From: Catenovulum sediminis
Lineage (GTDB): Bacteria; Pseudomonadota; Gammaproteobacteria; Enterobacterales; Alteromonadaceae
Length of the DNA stretch: 64,000 nt
NCBI RefSeq assembly: GCF_007289895.1
Contig: NZ_CP041660.1
Location: forward strand, 2,604,001 to 2,668,000
Direction: 5' to 3'
Shown here one piece after another: positions 1 through 8,825 of the stretch. The stretch's first letter is position 1, and each line of letters starts with the position of its first letter. The notes under the pieces are model-generated. The model made no database searches. It worked only from the letters and a program-made list of their open reading frames with translations, and was not told the origin of the DNA. The translations under genes were made by a program, and so were the position numbers.

Positions 1-1635
1 ATCACCGCCTGTATAACGGGCGATCAGGTGCAATGCTGAAACCGGAACATATAGTTTTGAATCGGCGTATTCTATGGTGACAAATTCAGTTGCGACGCCT
101 GCTGCGTCAATTGTCTGTAAGCCAAGGTATCGACCGACACCATGATTTAAGTGGACAACTGGCTGACCTACACTCAGCTCGGCGAGGTTTTTAACCACTG
201 ACTCAGTAGAAGCGCTTTGCCCCTTGGCGCTGCTACGCCTGCGTCTTTGGCTGACACGATTGCCCAATAATTCTGTTTCTGTAATAACGGCAATTTTTTG
301 TCCGTTAATATCACAGATAAAACTATGTTCTATGTCCGCGACAACAATGCCATATTGGGCATTGTTTTTAAGGAAATTTGCTAACCCTTTGTATTCTTTT
401 GGTTTTATTTTTGCTTGTTTTAAAAGGTCGAGTAGTGTTTCGCGGCGACCTTGCGATTCTACGATAAATAATACACGTGCGACTTCTTGTTGAACAAAGT
501 CGTTTAACTTTTGATAGGGGGCGTTCAGTTGAGCATTGATCGCAATATCCGGCAGCGGCTGGGTCGCGAAGTTGTAGCGACCTGTTTTGCTTTCTAAGGT
601 ACTGCTGTGTAACTCGATACGGGCAAACTTTTTCAGTTCGCTAAATAGCTCTTCAATGGTTAAAAATAGATCGTTCGGTTGTAACAGCGGGCGACGTACG
701 TCATATCTGCGGTTTTCGTAACGTTTAAGAACATCATCCCTAAAGTGCTTGCAGGACGTTTCAATCGACTCACTAAAAACAATTTGCGTGTTGTTTGGCA
801 GGTGGTCAAACAAACTACTGGTGTTATCAAAAAACAATGGCAGATAATACTCAATACCCGCCGGCATGATTTTTTTACTGACTTGGTAGTATATTGATTC
901 TTTGTCGGTACTGGGTTCAAATTTGTTGCGCCAGTTTTGGCGGAATTTTTCGATGCCTGCGTCGTCAGTTGGAAATTCATGCGCTGGCAGTAAATCGACT
1001 GATTCGATTTGATCGCCACTGCGTTGTGTTTCCGGATCAAAAACACGAATCGAGTCAACTTCATCATCAAAAAAATCAATTCTAAATGGCGACTGACTAC
1101 CCATAGGAAATAAATCTAGCAACGATCCTCTGACACTGAATTCACCGTGTTCCATAACTTGGTCAACTATTCGATAGCCAGCATAAGTGAGGCGTTCGCG
1201 CATTGAATCAATATTCAGCTTATCATTTTTATTTAAGATTAAACTATATTGAGCCAAATAATCAGGCGGTGCCATACGCATCAACAAGGTATTAACCGAT
1301 ACCACATAGACACCTTGTTTTTGTTGTAAGCGATGCAAGGTATGTAAGCGTTGTGAAATAATGTCCTGATGTGGTGAAAAGGTATCGTATGGCAAGGTTT
1401 CCCAATCTGGGAAATAATAGGCGTTCAACCCTTTTTCTGTTAATAAAGAGTCTATTTCTGCGGATAATCTGAGCGCAGACGCTGTATCGGGTGTGATCAC
1501 CACAACAGGTTCTGATTGATGTAAACTCAGTTGGCTGATTGCAAACGCGCTACTGCTACCGTGTAATTGGCCCCATTTTATATGGTCGGATTTTTTCAGT
1601 GGTTGAGCTGGTTGAGTTATTTCGCAGAAATTCAT
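1..1635 (-). CDS. mfd: Transcription-repair coupling factor Mfd, N-terminal 545 residues (cut by window edge)
   Basis: Mfd is a DNA translocase that removes RNA polymerase stalled at lesions and recruits UvrA for nucleotide excision repair. The reading frame on the minus strand is open from ATG at 1635 to the window edge, 545 codons. It starts MNFCEITQPAQPLKKSD and contains the family-typical YYFPDWETLPYD stretch near the N-terminus, LPLFFDNTSSLFDHLPNN in the UvrB-like region, and KLYVPVSALHLIARYTGGD at the cut. That last segment lies in the RNA polymerase-interacting domain. I translated both ends and a middle stretch and found the frame intact. About half of the usual 1150 residues is present; the helicase domains lie outside the window. 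An alternative ATG four bases upstream is out of frame. The gene is divergent from astC with a 289-bp gap. Confidence 0.95.
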   Translation of the reverse strand, partial: MNFCEITQPAQPLKKSDHIKWGQLHGSSSAFAISQLSLHQSEPVVVITPDTASALRLSAEIDSLLTEKGLNAYYFPDWETLPYDTFSPHQDIISQRLHTLHRLQQKQGVYVVSVNTLLMRMAPPDYLAQYSLILNKNDKLNIDSMRERLTYAGYRIVDQVMEHGEFSVRGSLLDLFPMGSQSPFRIDFFDDEVDSIRVFDPETQRSGDQIESVDLLPAHEFPTDDAGIEKFRQNWRNKFEPSTDKESIYYQVSKKIMPAGIEYYLPLFFDNTSSLFDHLPNNTQIVFSESIETSCKHFRDDVLKRYENRRYDVRRPLLQPNDLFLTIEELFSELKKFARIELHSSTLESKTGRYNFATQPLPDIAINAQLNAPYQKLNDFVQQEVARVLFIVESQGRRETLLDLLKQAKIKPKEYKGLANFLKNNAQYGIVVADIEHSFICDINGQKIAVITETELLGNRVSQRRRRSSAKGQSASTESVVKNLAELSVGQPVVHLNHGVGRYLGLQTIDAAGVATEFVTIEYADSKLYVPVSALHLIARYTGGD

Positions 1636-1924
1636 GCATCTTAGGTATTAAACATTAAGTTGACGCAAGTGTAATCAAGTTTGCCCCTGAGTCCAAGACT
1701 TGAGCGTTGCTTTAGTGAAAAACACATGAATATTTGTTTAAAGGCGCGGATAGATGGTTTATATTTATTGATATTGAACTATGCTATTGAGCAACGCAAA
1801 AAAAACCTCAATATTAACCCCTGATTGTATGTTTAAAATGTGTTTTTACAACAGATTACAGATGAAAGTTTAACGGGGATGGTCCGCTTTGCGGGATTTA
1901 GATTTTTTATGGAGAGTTTCAAAA

Positions 1925-3145
1925 ATGTCGAATATGTTACATGTCAACCGAGCGACTTTTGACGAGGTCATGTTGCCTAACTATGCACCTCAAAGTGTTG
2001 TGCCTGTAAAAGGGGATGGTTCTCATGTATGGGATCAGGATGGTCGAGAGTACATTGATTTCTCTGGTGGGATCGCGGTGAACTGTTTGGGGCATTGTCA
2101 TCCGGCATTGGTTCAGGCTATTCAGGAGCAAAGTCAGAAGTTATGGCATGTCAGTAATGTATGGACAAATGAGCCCGCGTTAAGATTGGCCAAAAAGTTA
2201 GTGGCTTCGACTTTTGCCGATAAAGTGTTTTTTTGTAATTCCGGTGCCGAGGCAAATGAAGCTGCGCTAAAGCTGGCAAGACGTTACGCACTGGAAAAAT
2301 ATGGCGAGCAGAAAAACCAAATTATCTCGTTTAATCAATCTTTTCATGGCCGCACGTTTTTTACTGTAACCGCCGGTGGTCAAGCGGCCTATTCAGATGG
2401 TTTTGGGCCTAAACCTAGTGCCATTGATCATGCAACGTACAATGATTTAGCGTCATTAGAAGCGCTGATTTCAGATAACACCTGTGCCGTAATTATGGAG
2501 CCGATGTTGGGTGAAGGTGGGGTTACCCCAGCGACAGATGCGTTTATTAAAGGTGTACGCGCTCTTTGTGACAAGCACAATGCACTGCTTATCTTTGATG
2601 AAGTGCAAACAGGCTTTGGCAGAAGTGGACACTTGTACATGTATCAGGCTTACGGCGTGACACCGGATATTTTGTCTACTGCTAAGTCTTTAGGTGGTGG
2701 ATTTCCAATTGGTGGCATCTTAACAACAGATGAGATTGGTCAACACTTAAAGTTTGGTACACATGGTACAACCTATGGCGGTAATCCATTGGCTTGTGCG
2801 GTTGCCGAAGCAGCTTTTGACATCGTCAATACAGCAGAAGTGTTACAAGGGATTGAAACAAGAGAAAGGTTGTTTCGCGATAAATTGCAGCAAATTAATC
2901 AAAAATATGATGTATTTTCTGAAATTAGAGGGAAGGGGCTGTTATTAGGGGCGGTCATGAATCAAGCACATGAAGGGCGTGCTAAAGAGTTTATCGCAGC
3001 CTCTGTTGAGCAAGGTTTAATGTGCTTGGTTGCCGGTCCAAACGTAGTGCGCTTTGCACCTTCATTAATTGTTGAACCGCAGGATATTGAAGAAGGGTTT
3101 TTACGTTTCGATAAAGCGGTTGCGCGCGTAGTCGCTGGTGATTAA
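1925..3145 (+). CDS. astC: Acetylornithine/succinylornithine aminotransferase (AstC/ArgD)
   Basis: A class III PLP-dependent aminotransferase of 406 residues. It converts N2-succinylornithine plus 2-oxoglutarate to succinylglutamate semialdehyde in arginine catabolism, and commonly serves as acetylornithine transaminase in arginine synthesis. The ATG at 1925 is preferred over an upstream TTG at 1889, because GGAGAG lies 8 bases before it and homologues start about here. Family landmarks are [18 protein letters not shown], the [12 protein letters not shown] aspartate motif and the PLP lysine K254 in STAKSLGGG. It heads the astC-astA-astD set, so a catabolic role is likely. AstC and ArgD cannot be told apart from sequence alone, and many relatives use one enzyme for both. 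Confidence 0.93.
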   Translation: MSNMLHVNRATFDEVMLPNYAPQSVVPVKGDGSHVWDQDGREYIDFSGGIAVNCLGHCHPALVQAIQEQSQKLWHVSNVWTNEPALRLAKKLVASTFADKVFFCNSGAEANEAALKLARRYALEKYGEQKNQIISFNQSFHGRTFFTVTAGGQAAYSDGFGPKPSAIDHATYNDLASLEALISDNTCAVIMEPMLGEGGVTPATDAFIKGVRALCDKHNALLIFDEVQTGFGRSGHLYMYQAYGVTPDILSTAKSLGGGFPIGGILTTDEIGQHLKFGTHGTTYGGNPLACAVAEAAFDIVNTAEVLQGIETRERLFRDKLQQINQKYDVFSEIRGKGLLLGAVMNQAHEGRAKEFIAASVEQGLMCLVAGPNVVRFAPSLIVEPQDIEEGFLRFDKAVARVVAGD

Positions 3146-3188
3146 GCGAATAACCAACCTTTATTCAGCTACAAGGAAGGACATTTAA

Positions 3189-3221
3189 GGCGCGTTGCAA
3201 GTATCTTGGACGCGTCTTTTT
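3189..3221 (+). terminator. Candidate weak terminator/attenuator between astC and astA
   Basis: GGCGCGT at 3189-3195 can pair with ACGCGTC at 3210-3216 (one G-U pair), followed by TTTTT. The hairpin lies in the 132-bp gap before astA and could reduce read-through. The stem is short. Confidence 0.4.
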
Positions 3222-3277
3222 AATTACCGACTATAATTTAAACAATATACAAATATCTTTCCGCTTGGAGGAGCTGT

Positions 3278-4315
3278 ATGTTGTTAGTTCGTCCTATTGA
3301 AGCGCGTGACATTGATGCTTTACTGGTAATTGCTCAGGCAACTGGGCACGGTTTTACCTCGTTACCGAATGATAAAAATATTCTGGCTAAGAAAATTGAA
3401 GCCAGTGTTGCTGCGATTAACCTTGAGTCTGATTTTGCGTTCTCTCAAACTAAGCAGAGCTATCTATTTGTGTTAGAAGATACAATTAGTGGAGAGATTC
3501 TAGGCACCAGTGGTATTGAATCATCTGTTGGTTTGGATGATGCATTTTATCATTATCGGATTTCCAAAGTGGTTCATAGTTCCCCTAAGCTTGGTATATA
3601 CAACCCGTTAGACGTGCTTATTTTATGTAATGACTACACGGGTGCGACCGAAATTGGCAGTTTATTTTTGGCACCACAAGCCAGGGGACAAAACGCTGGT
3701 AAGTTGTTGTCTAAATTTCGTTTTATGTTTATGGCTGAGCATCGAAACCGTTTTAATAGCCGTATTTTTGCGGAAATGCGTGGTGTTTTAGATGAATCTG
3801 GACATTCTCCATTTTGGGACTGGTTAGAAGATAATTTTTTTCGCATAGACTTTCCTACAGCCGATTATTTGAGCGGCATTGGCAATAAAGCCTTTATCGC
3901 TGAACTGATGCCGAAATTTCCCATTTACACGAGATTGTTAAGTTCTAAAGCGCAGGCTGTTATTGGTAAGGTGCACCCACAAACTGCTCCGGCATTGAGC
4001 TTATTAGAGGCGGAGTCTTTTCGCTTTAATGGTTATATCGATATCTTTGATGGCGGACCGACCGTTGAAGCCGAGTTGCATCAAATTAATAGTGTTAAAA
4101 ACTCACGTAAAGTTTCCGTTGCTTTGCAAACAGGCGAGCAAGCCGGCGGAATGCAGCATTTTTTGATATGCAACACTCGGGTTAAAAATTTTAGAGCGGC
4201 GATTGCGCAATCTCAGTTGGATGAAATATCTAACCGGATTCTTTTAAGTAGCTCGGATGCCGAGTTGTTAGGGCTTAAAAAACACGATTCTGCGCGCATT
4301 TTGGCGCTTGTTTAA
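3278..4315 (+). CDS. astA: Arginine N-succinyltransferase AstA
   Basis: First enzyme of the ammonia-producing AST pathway: arginine plus succinyl-CoA gives N2-succinylarginine. The protein has 345 residues, the normal family length, and starts MLLVRPIEARDIDALL with GGAGGAG just upstream. Typical AstA segments are GATEIGSLFLAPQARGQNAGKLLS, which includes the acyl-CoA-binding loop of the GNAT-like fold, RIFAEMRGVLDESGHSPFWDWL, and FRFNGYIDIFDGGPTVEAE. It sits between astC and astD in the same orientation. The next enzyme, AstB, and the last, AstE, are not encoded nearby. Confidence 0.95.
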   Translation: MLLVRPIEARDIDALLVIAQATGHGFTSLPNDKNILAKKIEASVAAINLESDFAFSQTKQSYLFVLEDTISGEILGTSGIESSVGLDDAFYHYRISKVVHSSPKLGIYNPLDVLILCNDYTGATEIGSLFLAPQARGQNAGKLLSKFRFMFMAEHRNRFNSRIFAEMRGVLDESGHSPFWDWLEDNFFRIDFPTADYLSGIGNKAFIAELMPKFPIYTRLLSSKAQAVIGKVHPQTAPALSLLEAESFRFNGYIDIFDGGPTVEAELHQINSVKNSRKVSVALQTGEQAGGMQHFLICNTRVKNFRAAIAQSQLDEISNRILLSSSDAELLGLKKHDSARILALV

Positions 4316-4354
4316 TATTACCGATGTAACAAATAATCATATGAGGGTTATTTT

Positions 4355-5842
4355 ATGTCAAACAAAGTGCACTGTATCAATGATACTTGGTTAGTCGGTG
4401 AAGGGCCGAATTTGCAGAAAATAGACCCCTGTAAAACCACCGAAGTTTGGCAAGGGCAGGCAGCTTCATCCGCACAGGTTGATTTGGCTGTTCAGGCTGC
4501 GTATCAGGCAGGTAAAGCTTGGCGAAACTGTCATTTTAACAAACGTTTAGATATATGCCGCGCGTTTGCAAAGCTGATACAAGAATACAAAACAATCTTA
4601 GTACATACTATCTCTGCAGAAACAGGAAAACCATTGTGGGAAGCGGAAACTGAAGTAAAGGCCGTGATTGGCAAGATTGAAATTTCACGCCGTGCATATC
4701 ACCAAAGAACTGGCAAAAAAACGGTCAAAACCATAAATGGTTACGCCATTACCCGGCATAAAGCCCGTGGTGTTTGCGCCATTCTGGGGCCTTTTAATTT
4801 TCCGGCTCATTTACCTAACGGACATATTGTTCCCGCTTTACTAGCTGGAAACAGTATTGTATTTAAACCTAGTGAGCAAGCGCCGAAAACCGCTGAGTTA
4901 ATGGTACGGATGTGGCTTAAGGCTGGTCTACCTTCAGGGGTTCTTAATTTATTGCAAGGTGATAAAGAAACCAGTCAAGCATTGGTTAACCATCCTAAAG
5001 TTGACGGTATCTTTTTTACCGGCAGTTCACAAACTGGGTTTGCTATTCAGCAGGCCTGTATGATGCAGCCTGAAAAAATATTAGCGATGGAAATGGGCGG
5101 TAATAACCCATTAATTATAGGTTCATCTGCCATTGATAAACAGCATCTCGAGGCCAGTATATTTAATATTATACAGTCAGCGTATATTACTGCTGGGCAA
5201 AGGTGTACCTGCGCTCGTCGTTTGTTGGTGCCAAATGATGAAAGTGGCGAGCAATTATTGGTTGCGTTAAGTAATAAGTTGAAGCAGCTTGTCGTTGGGC
5301 ATTATGATGCGCAGCCTGCACCTTATTACGGCTCATTGGTGTCATTTAAGGCAGCTGAGAGTCTGCTGGATAAGCAAAAGTATTTATTGGCAGAGGGCGC
5401 GGTTGCTTTGAATTCAATGCGATTATTAGAAGCGTCTACGGGGTTGTTATCGCCCGGTCTGATTGATGTAACGGATATCGTGTCGCTTGCAGATGAAGAG
5501 CATTTTGGCCCACTTTTATTAGTCAGTCGTTATCACAATTTTGCAGACGCAATCGAACGTGCAAATGATACCCGCTATGGTTTATCTGCTGGTATTTTGA
5601 CAAACGATAAACAGCAATACCAGAGGTTTTATCGGGAGATCCGTGCGGGGATTATTAATTGGAATCAGCCTTTGACGGGAGCCAGTAGTGCTGCGCCATT
5701 TGGCGGCGTTGGCATAAGTGGTAACGCGCGGCCAAGTGCCTTTTATGCTGCTGATTATTGTGCATATCCGACGGCGTCATTGGAATCAGAGACATTAACT
5801 TTACCGCCTAAATTACCTTCTGGGTATGCATCCCAGCATTAG
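4355..5842 (+). CDS. astD: N-succinylglutamate 5-semialdehyde dehydrogenase AstD
   Basis: An NAD-dependent aldehyde dehydrogenase of 495 residues that oxidises succinylglutamate semialdehyde to succinylglutamate, the fourth AST step. Seen: the NAD-binding FTGSSQTGFAIQQ, the glutamate motif EMGGNNPL, and the catalytic cysteine C284 in GQRCTCARR. The start is well supported by a GAGGG ribosome site about 8 bases before ATG. It lies 39 bp after astA, so co-transcription is likely. Length matches the E. coli enzyme closely. Confidence 0.95.
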   Translation: MSNKVHCINDTWLVGEGPNLQKIDPCKTTEVWQGQAASSAQVDLAVQAAYQAGKAWRNCHFNKRLDICRAFAKLIQEYKTILVHTISAETGKPLWEAETEVKAVIGKIEISRRAYHQRTGKKTVKTINGYAITRHKARGVCAILGPFNFPAHLPNGHIVPALLAGNSIVFKPSEQAPKTAELMVRMWLKAGLPSGVLNLLQGDKETSQALVNHPKVDGIFFTGSSQTGFAIQQACMMQPEKILAMEMGGNNPLIIGSSAIDKQHLEASIFNIIQSAYITAGQRCTCARRLLVPNDESGEQLLVALSNKLKQLVVGHYDAQPAPYYGSLVSFKAAESLLDKQKYLLAEGAVALNSMRLLEASTGLLSPGLIDVTDIVSLADEEHFGPLLLVSRYHNFADAIERANDTRYGLSAGILTNDKQQYQRFYREIRAGIINWNQPLTGASSAAPFGGVGISGNARPSAFYAADYCAYPTASLESETLTLPPKLPSGYASQH

Positions 5843-5851
5843 GCTTGTGTG

Positions 5852-6193
5852 TTAGGAGTCGGCAAAAAATTTATCAATGAGCAGTGAAATAACTTCATGT
5901 AACTGATTTTCGACTTCTTCAAGATCTTTTTCAAAGTGCTCTAGGTAAGCGGCTGCTTGTTCGTTGGTAATACGTTTGCCAGCAATACTATATTCAGTTT
6001 CCGCTAAACTTTTGTCATAACGGGGGATAATTTTCCAGTTTATTAACCAGGATTCAACCGGTGCTATTTTGCTTTGAGCGAACTGGCAGTACTCCTCAAC
6101 ATAATCTAACCCCGTTGGGCCTAATGAGCCTGGTTCAACTCTGCATAATACCGTTAATTTCTGCTCTTCAGGCAGTCGGTTCTTTTTCGTCAT
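5852..6193 (-). CDS. Conserved hypothetical protein, 113 residues
   Basis: I do not recognise a named domain. The ATG at 6193 (protein MTKKNRLPEEQKLTVLCRVE...) is preferred to an in-frame ATG 13 codons upstream, because AAGGT lies about 10 bases before it and the extra residues look random. The protein is acidic and soluble, with no signal peptide or membrane segment. The C-terminal third (AAAYLEHFEKDLEEVENQL onward) is predicted by eye to be helical and possibly coiled-coil. It opposes astD, with stop codons 9 bp apart, and diverges from the DUF1338 gene. Codon use looks like the neighbours. Its function is unknown; the position suggests at most an accessory link to amino-acid catabolism. 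Confidence 0.65.
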   Translation of the reverse strand: MTKKNRLPEEQKLTVLCRVEPGSLGPTGLDYVEEYCQFAQSKIAPVESWLINWKIIPRYDKSLAETEYSIAGKRITNEQAAAYLEHFEKDLEEVENQLHEVISLLIDKFFADS

Positions 6194-6318
6194 AATGATA
6201 ATACCTTTTTCTCTTATACTTATAGTTAACATTAAAATGCATAAAAAGTAACCTTTTTGTCGAAAAAACTGATAAGTAAGTCTGATTTTCTCATCTATAC
6301 TGATAGTTGAGGTGTGTT

Positions 6319-7107
6319 ATGTATGCATTGATGAATCAGCTTTGGTTAGACTATTTAACATTAAATCCGCAAGCAGCTGCTATAAACAGGTTATTGGCAG
6401 AAAATGAAGCGGTAGCAAATGATCATATTGCGCTGCGCACCATGGCGCATGCAAAGACGAATATACAGCAGCTTGCGCAGCATTTTTTAACATTGGGCTA
6501 TACGCCTGCTGATTGTTATCATTTTGCCACTAAAAAGTTAGATGCTCAGTATTTTATTCATTTGCAACGGCCGCGCTGGCCCAAAATATTTATTTCACAA
6601 TTAACCATGTCACAGTGCAGTACCTATCTGCAAAACGTTATTGAACAGGCTATCAATGATATACCAGATGATTTTTGCCAAGCGGCAGACTGTTTGTATC
6701 GTGGACGTATTTGGCCGGCCAGTTACCCAATATATTGTCGATTAGCGGAAGAATCAGAATATGCTGCTTGGTGGTATGCGCTTGGCTTTCATGCAAATCA
6801 CTTTACAGTGAATGTTAATCAGCTCTTGCCGAAAACGCAGCTTGAAGAGGTCAATCAAAAACTGAAAAGGGCGGGTTACGCACTTAATCCACATGGTGGT
6901 GAAATTAAAGGACACGAAAGTGATGGGCTAAAACAATCTGCTACATTAGCAGATAAGCGGGAAATTGACTTTATTGAAGGTAAGTTTGAAATACCGACTT
7001 GTTATTATGAATTCGCTGAGCGATTTACGCTCAGCAATGGTCAATTATTTCAGGGCTTTGTCACTCAGTCAGCCGATAAAATATTTCAAAGTACTGACAG
7101 GTATTAG
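6319..7107 (+). CDS. DUF1338 family metalloenzyme (2-oxoadipate dioxygenase/decarboxylase-like)
   Basis: A 262-residue member of the DUF1338 (VOC-superfamily) group. Characterised relatives such as HglS/YdcJ are Fe(II)-dependent 2-oxoadipate dioxygenase/decarboxylases in lysine breakdown. By comparison, the likely metal ligands are H36 in NDHIALRT, H161 in HANHFTVNVN and E231 in CYYEFAERF. The signature stretch GGEIKGHESDGLKQSATLAD is also present. ATG 6319 follows GAGG at a good distance; an upstream TTG at 6307 is less likely. It is shorter than HglS (about 450), as in the short DUF1338 subfamily found beside ast genes. Its substrate here is not known. The stop codon TAG is the first three bases of a palindromic repeat. 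Confidence 0.8.
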   Translation: MYALMNQLWLDYLTLNPQAAAINRLLAENEAVANDHIALRTMAHAKTNIQQLAQHFLTLGYTPADCYHFATKKLDAQYFIHLQRPRWPKIFISQLTMSQCSTYLQNVIEQAINDIPDDFCQAADCLYRGRIWPASYPIYCRLAEESEYAAWWYALGFHANHFTVNVNQLLPKTQLEEVNQKLKRAGYALNPHGGEIKGHESDGLKQSATLADKREIDFIEGKFEIPTCYYEFAERFTLSNGQLFQGFVTQSADKIFQSTDRY

Positions 7108-7156
7108 GGCGTGTGAATCTTTGTATTATTTTATAAACAAAGATAAACACGCCCTA
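7105..7156. repeat. 52-bp palindromic element, copy 1
   Basis: A near-perfect inverted repeat with 20-bp arms. The outer TAGGGCGTGT pairs with ACACGCCCTA and the inner ATCTTTGT pairs with ACAAAGAT; one two-base mismatch separates them and the AT-rich loop is about 12 bases. Its outer TAG at each end forms the stop codon of the DUF1338 gene (plus) and of the antiporter gene (minus). An almost identical copy in inverted orientation lies at 14086-14138. It may act as a bidirectional terminator, or be a small mobile palindrome. Confidence 0.85.
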
Positions 7157-8749
7157 AAGCGTGTTGAGGTTGAGCCTTTCTTCCTCTTTGTTTAATAAAT
7201 TCATACTTTCTTTGGCAAAACCTGCACCAATTTCTTTATGATAGTTAAATACAGTGTGCGCGCCATATTTAATCAGTATCTCACCTTCATCAGCATATTG
7301 TGCTATCGCGGCTATTTGACCTTGGTATTGGCACAATTTCAGCTGCATAATGACGTTTTTCATATCGGCTAAAGAGGGGAGTGCTAGCATTACAAGTTTA
7401 ACCTGTGATAAATCTACTTGCTCCCAGAATTCAATATCTTCTGCGTCAGCCAAAGCCACTTTTCGTTTTAAATTTTGGTGTTTTTCTATGCGATCTGAAT
7501 CTGCATCTATGCCCCAAACCTTATCACCTAGTTCTTCTGCTAACGCATCATAACTGCCACTACCGACTCGGCCCATACCAATGACCAGTACTTCGGCCGT
7601 GGTTGGCATATTCGGACAAGTGTTATTAACTGTCTGTTCGGCTTCATATTTCAGGATATATTTTTTGTATCGGCTGAAGTACAAATGAGCATGTTTAAAT
7701 ACGAAACTACTGATAACAAAGCTGAGTGTAACCGCTATGGCAATAGCCACTAGCCAATCGGCCGCGAGCCAATTTTTATCGACACATATCTTAGCGACAA
7801 TTAGACCAAATTCACTAAAATTCATCAGTGCCATTGCCGTTAGGAAACTGGTACGAGCGCGGAGTTTAAGTTTAGCCAGTATATAGAAGAATATTACAAA
7901 CTTGGCGGGTATCAATGCCACCAATATAATCGCTAAGGTAAAGGTTTCAAGGCTAGGTAACGCGGTGAAGCCGATAGAAATAAAAAATCCAATTAAAAAT
8001 AAATCTTTAAAATTCATCAACGATTTATACAGTTCGTTTGATTTAGCATGTGAGCTCAGGAGCATGCCAGCAATCAGCGCACCTAAGTCACCTTTTAAGT
8101 CGACGGCATAAAATAATTCGTAACCCCCAAAAGCGAAACAAAAACCGATGAGTGGTAAGAGCTCACCGTGTCCGGCTTGGGTTAATAATTTGCCAAATAT
8201 TTGGCGGGCGGGAATTAATAGTATCAGTGCTAAGGCCCACAAGCTTGGTAGCGTTCCTAAAGCGGCCACTAAAAAAATCACCGCGGCAAAGTCCTGTATT
8301 ACGAGTATACCAATCGATATTTTACCGTGGCGTGTTTTTAATTCGCCTGTCTCTTCCAATATTTTGGCAACACAGACTGTGCTTGAAAAACTCAGAGCAA
8401 AACCAATCAGTGCTGCGGTTTGCCACGACAGATCAAATAGTGAAACGGAGACAACTGTCCCAATGGCTAAGCAGCCAACACCTACCAAAACGGTGGTCAG
8501 TATCATTGGGCCAATAGCACCCCCTAATACAACTTTATCCGTTAGATCTTTCACTCTCACTTTCAGGCCAATGGTAAATAATAAAAGGGTAATACCTAAA
8601 TTAGCTAAAGTTTCAATATTATTAATTGGCTGGATGCCATAGGCATTCATTGCAAAACCTGCAATTAAATACCCTATCATGGGAGGTAAACCAATTTGCT
8701 TTAAAGCAAATCCAAATACAAAAACAATTAAAATCCAATAAAAATCCAT
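7154..8749 (-). CDS. Kef-type monovalent cation:proton antiporter with TrkA-N domain
   Basis: A 531-residue inner-membrane CPA2 antiporter. Residues about 1-385 are a CPA2/Na-H exchanger domain with roughly 12 hydrophobic segments, beginning MDFYWILIVFVFGFALKQIG. Residues about 400-530 are an RCK/TrkA-N Rossmann domain with the dinucleotide motif VIGMGRVGSGSYDAL, followed by an acidic residue in WGIDADSD. Such proteins exchange K+ or Na+ for H+ and are gated by bound NAD(H) or thiols; the ion cannot be told from sequence. It resembles KefB/KefC and YbaL but is shorter at the C-terminus. It stands alone, with its stop codon in the palindromic element and a 76-bp gap to the symporter gene. Confidence 0.88.
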   Translation of the reverse strand: MDFYWILIVFVFGFALKQIGLPPMIGYLIAGFAMNAYGIQPINNIETLANLGITLLLFTIGLKVRVKDLTDKVVLGGAIGPMILTTVLVGVGCLAIGTVVSVSLFDLSWQTAALIGFALSFSSTVCVAKILEETGELKTRHGKISIGILVIQDFAAVIFLVAALGTLPSLWALALILLIPARQIFGKLLTQAGHGELLPLIGFCFAFGGYELFYAVDLKGDLGALIAGMLLSSHAKSNELYKSLMNFKDLFLIGFFISIGFTALPSLETFTLAIILVALIPAKFVIFFYILAKLKLRARTSFLTAMALMNFSEFGLIVAKICVDKNWLAADWLVAIAIAVTLSFVISSFVFKHAHLYFSRYKKYILKYEAEQTVNNTCPNMPTTAEVLVIGMGRVGSGSYDALAEELGDKVWGIDADSDRIEKHQNLKRKVALADAEDIEFWEQVDLSQVKLVMLALPSLADMKNVIMQLKLCQYQGQIAAIAQYADEGEILIKYGAHTVFNYHKEIGAGFAKESMNLLNKEEERLNLNTL

Positions 8750-8825
8750 TGCCTATAGCCTTTTTTCACAAGTCAGTCTATCTTAATGCAGAAGTATTAC
8801 GCTGTTAAGCAATGGATTACAATTT

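Noticed and set aside
660-1085. Frames opposite or offset to mfd
   Set aside because: The mfd frame is continuous on the minus strand and matches the family; the others are shadows.
1636-1924. A leader RNA or riboswitch in the mfd-astC gap
   Set aside because: AT-rich sequence with poor promoter matches and an imperfect TCCGC/GCGGGA stem; nothing resembles a known riboswitch.
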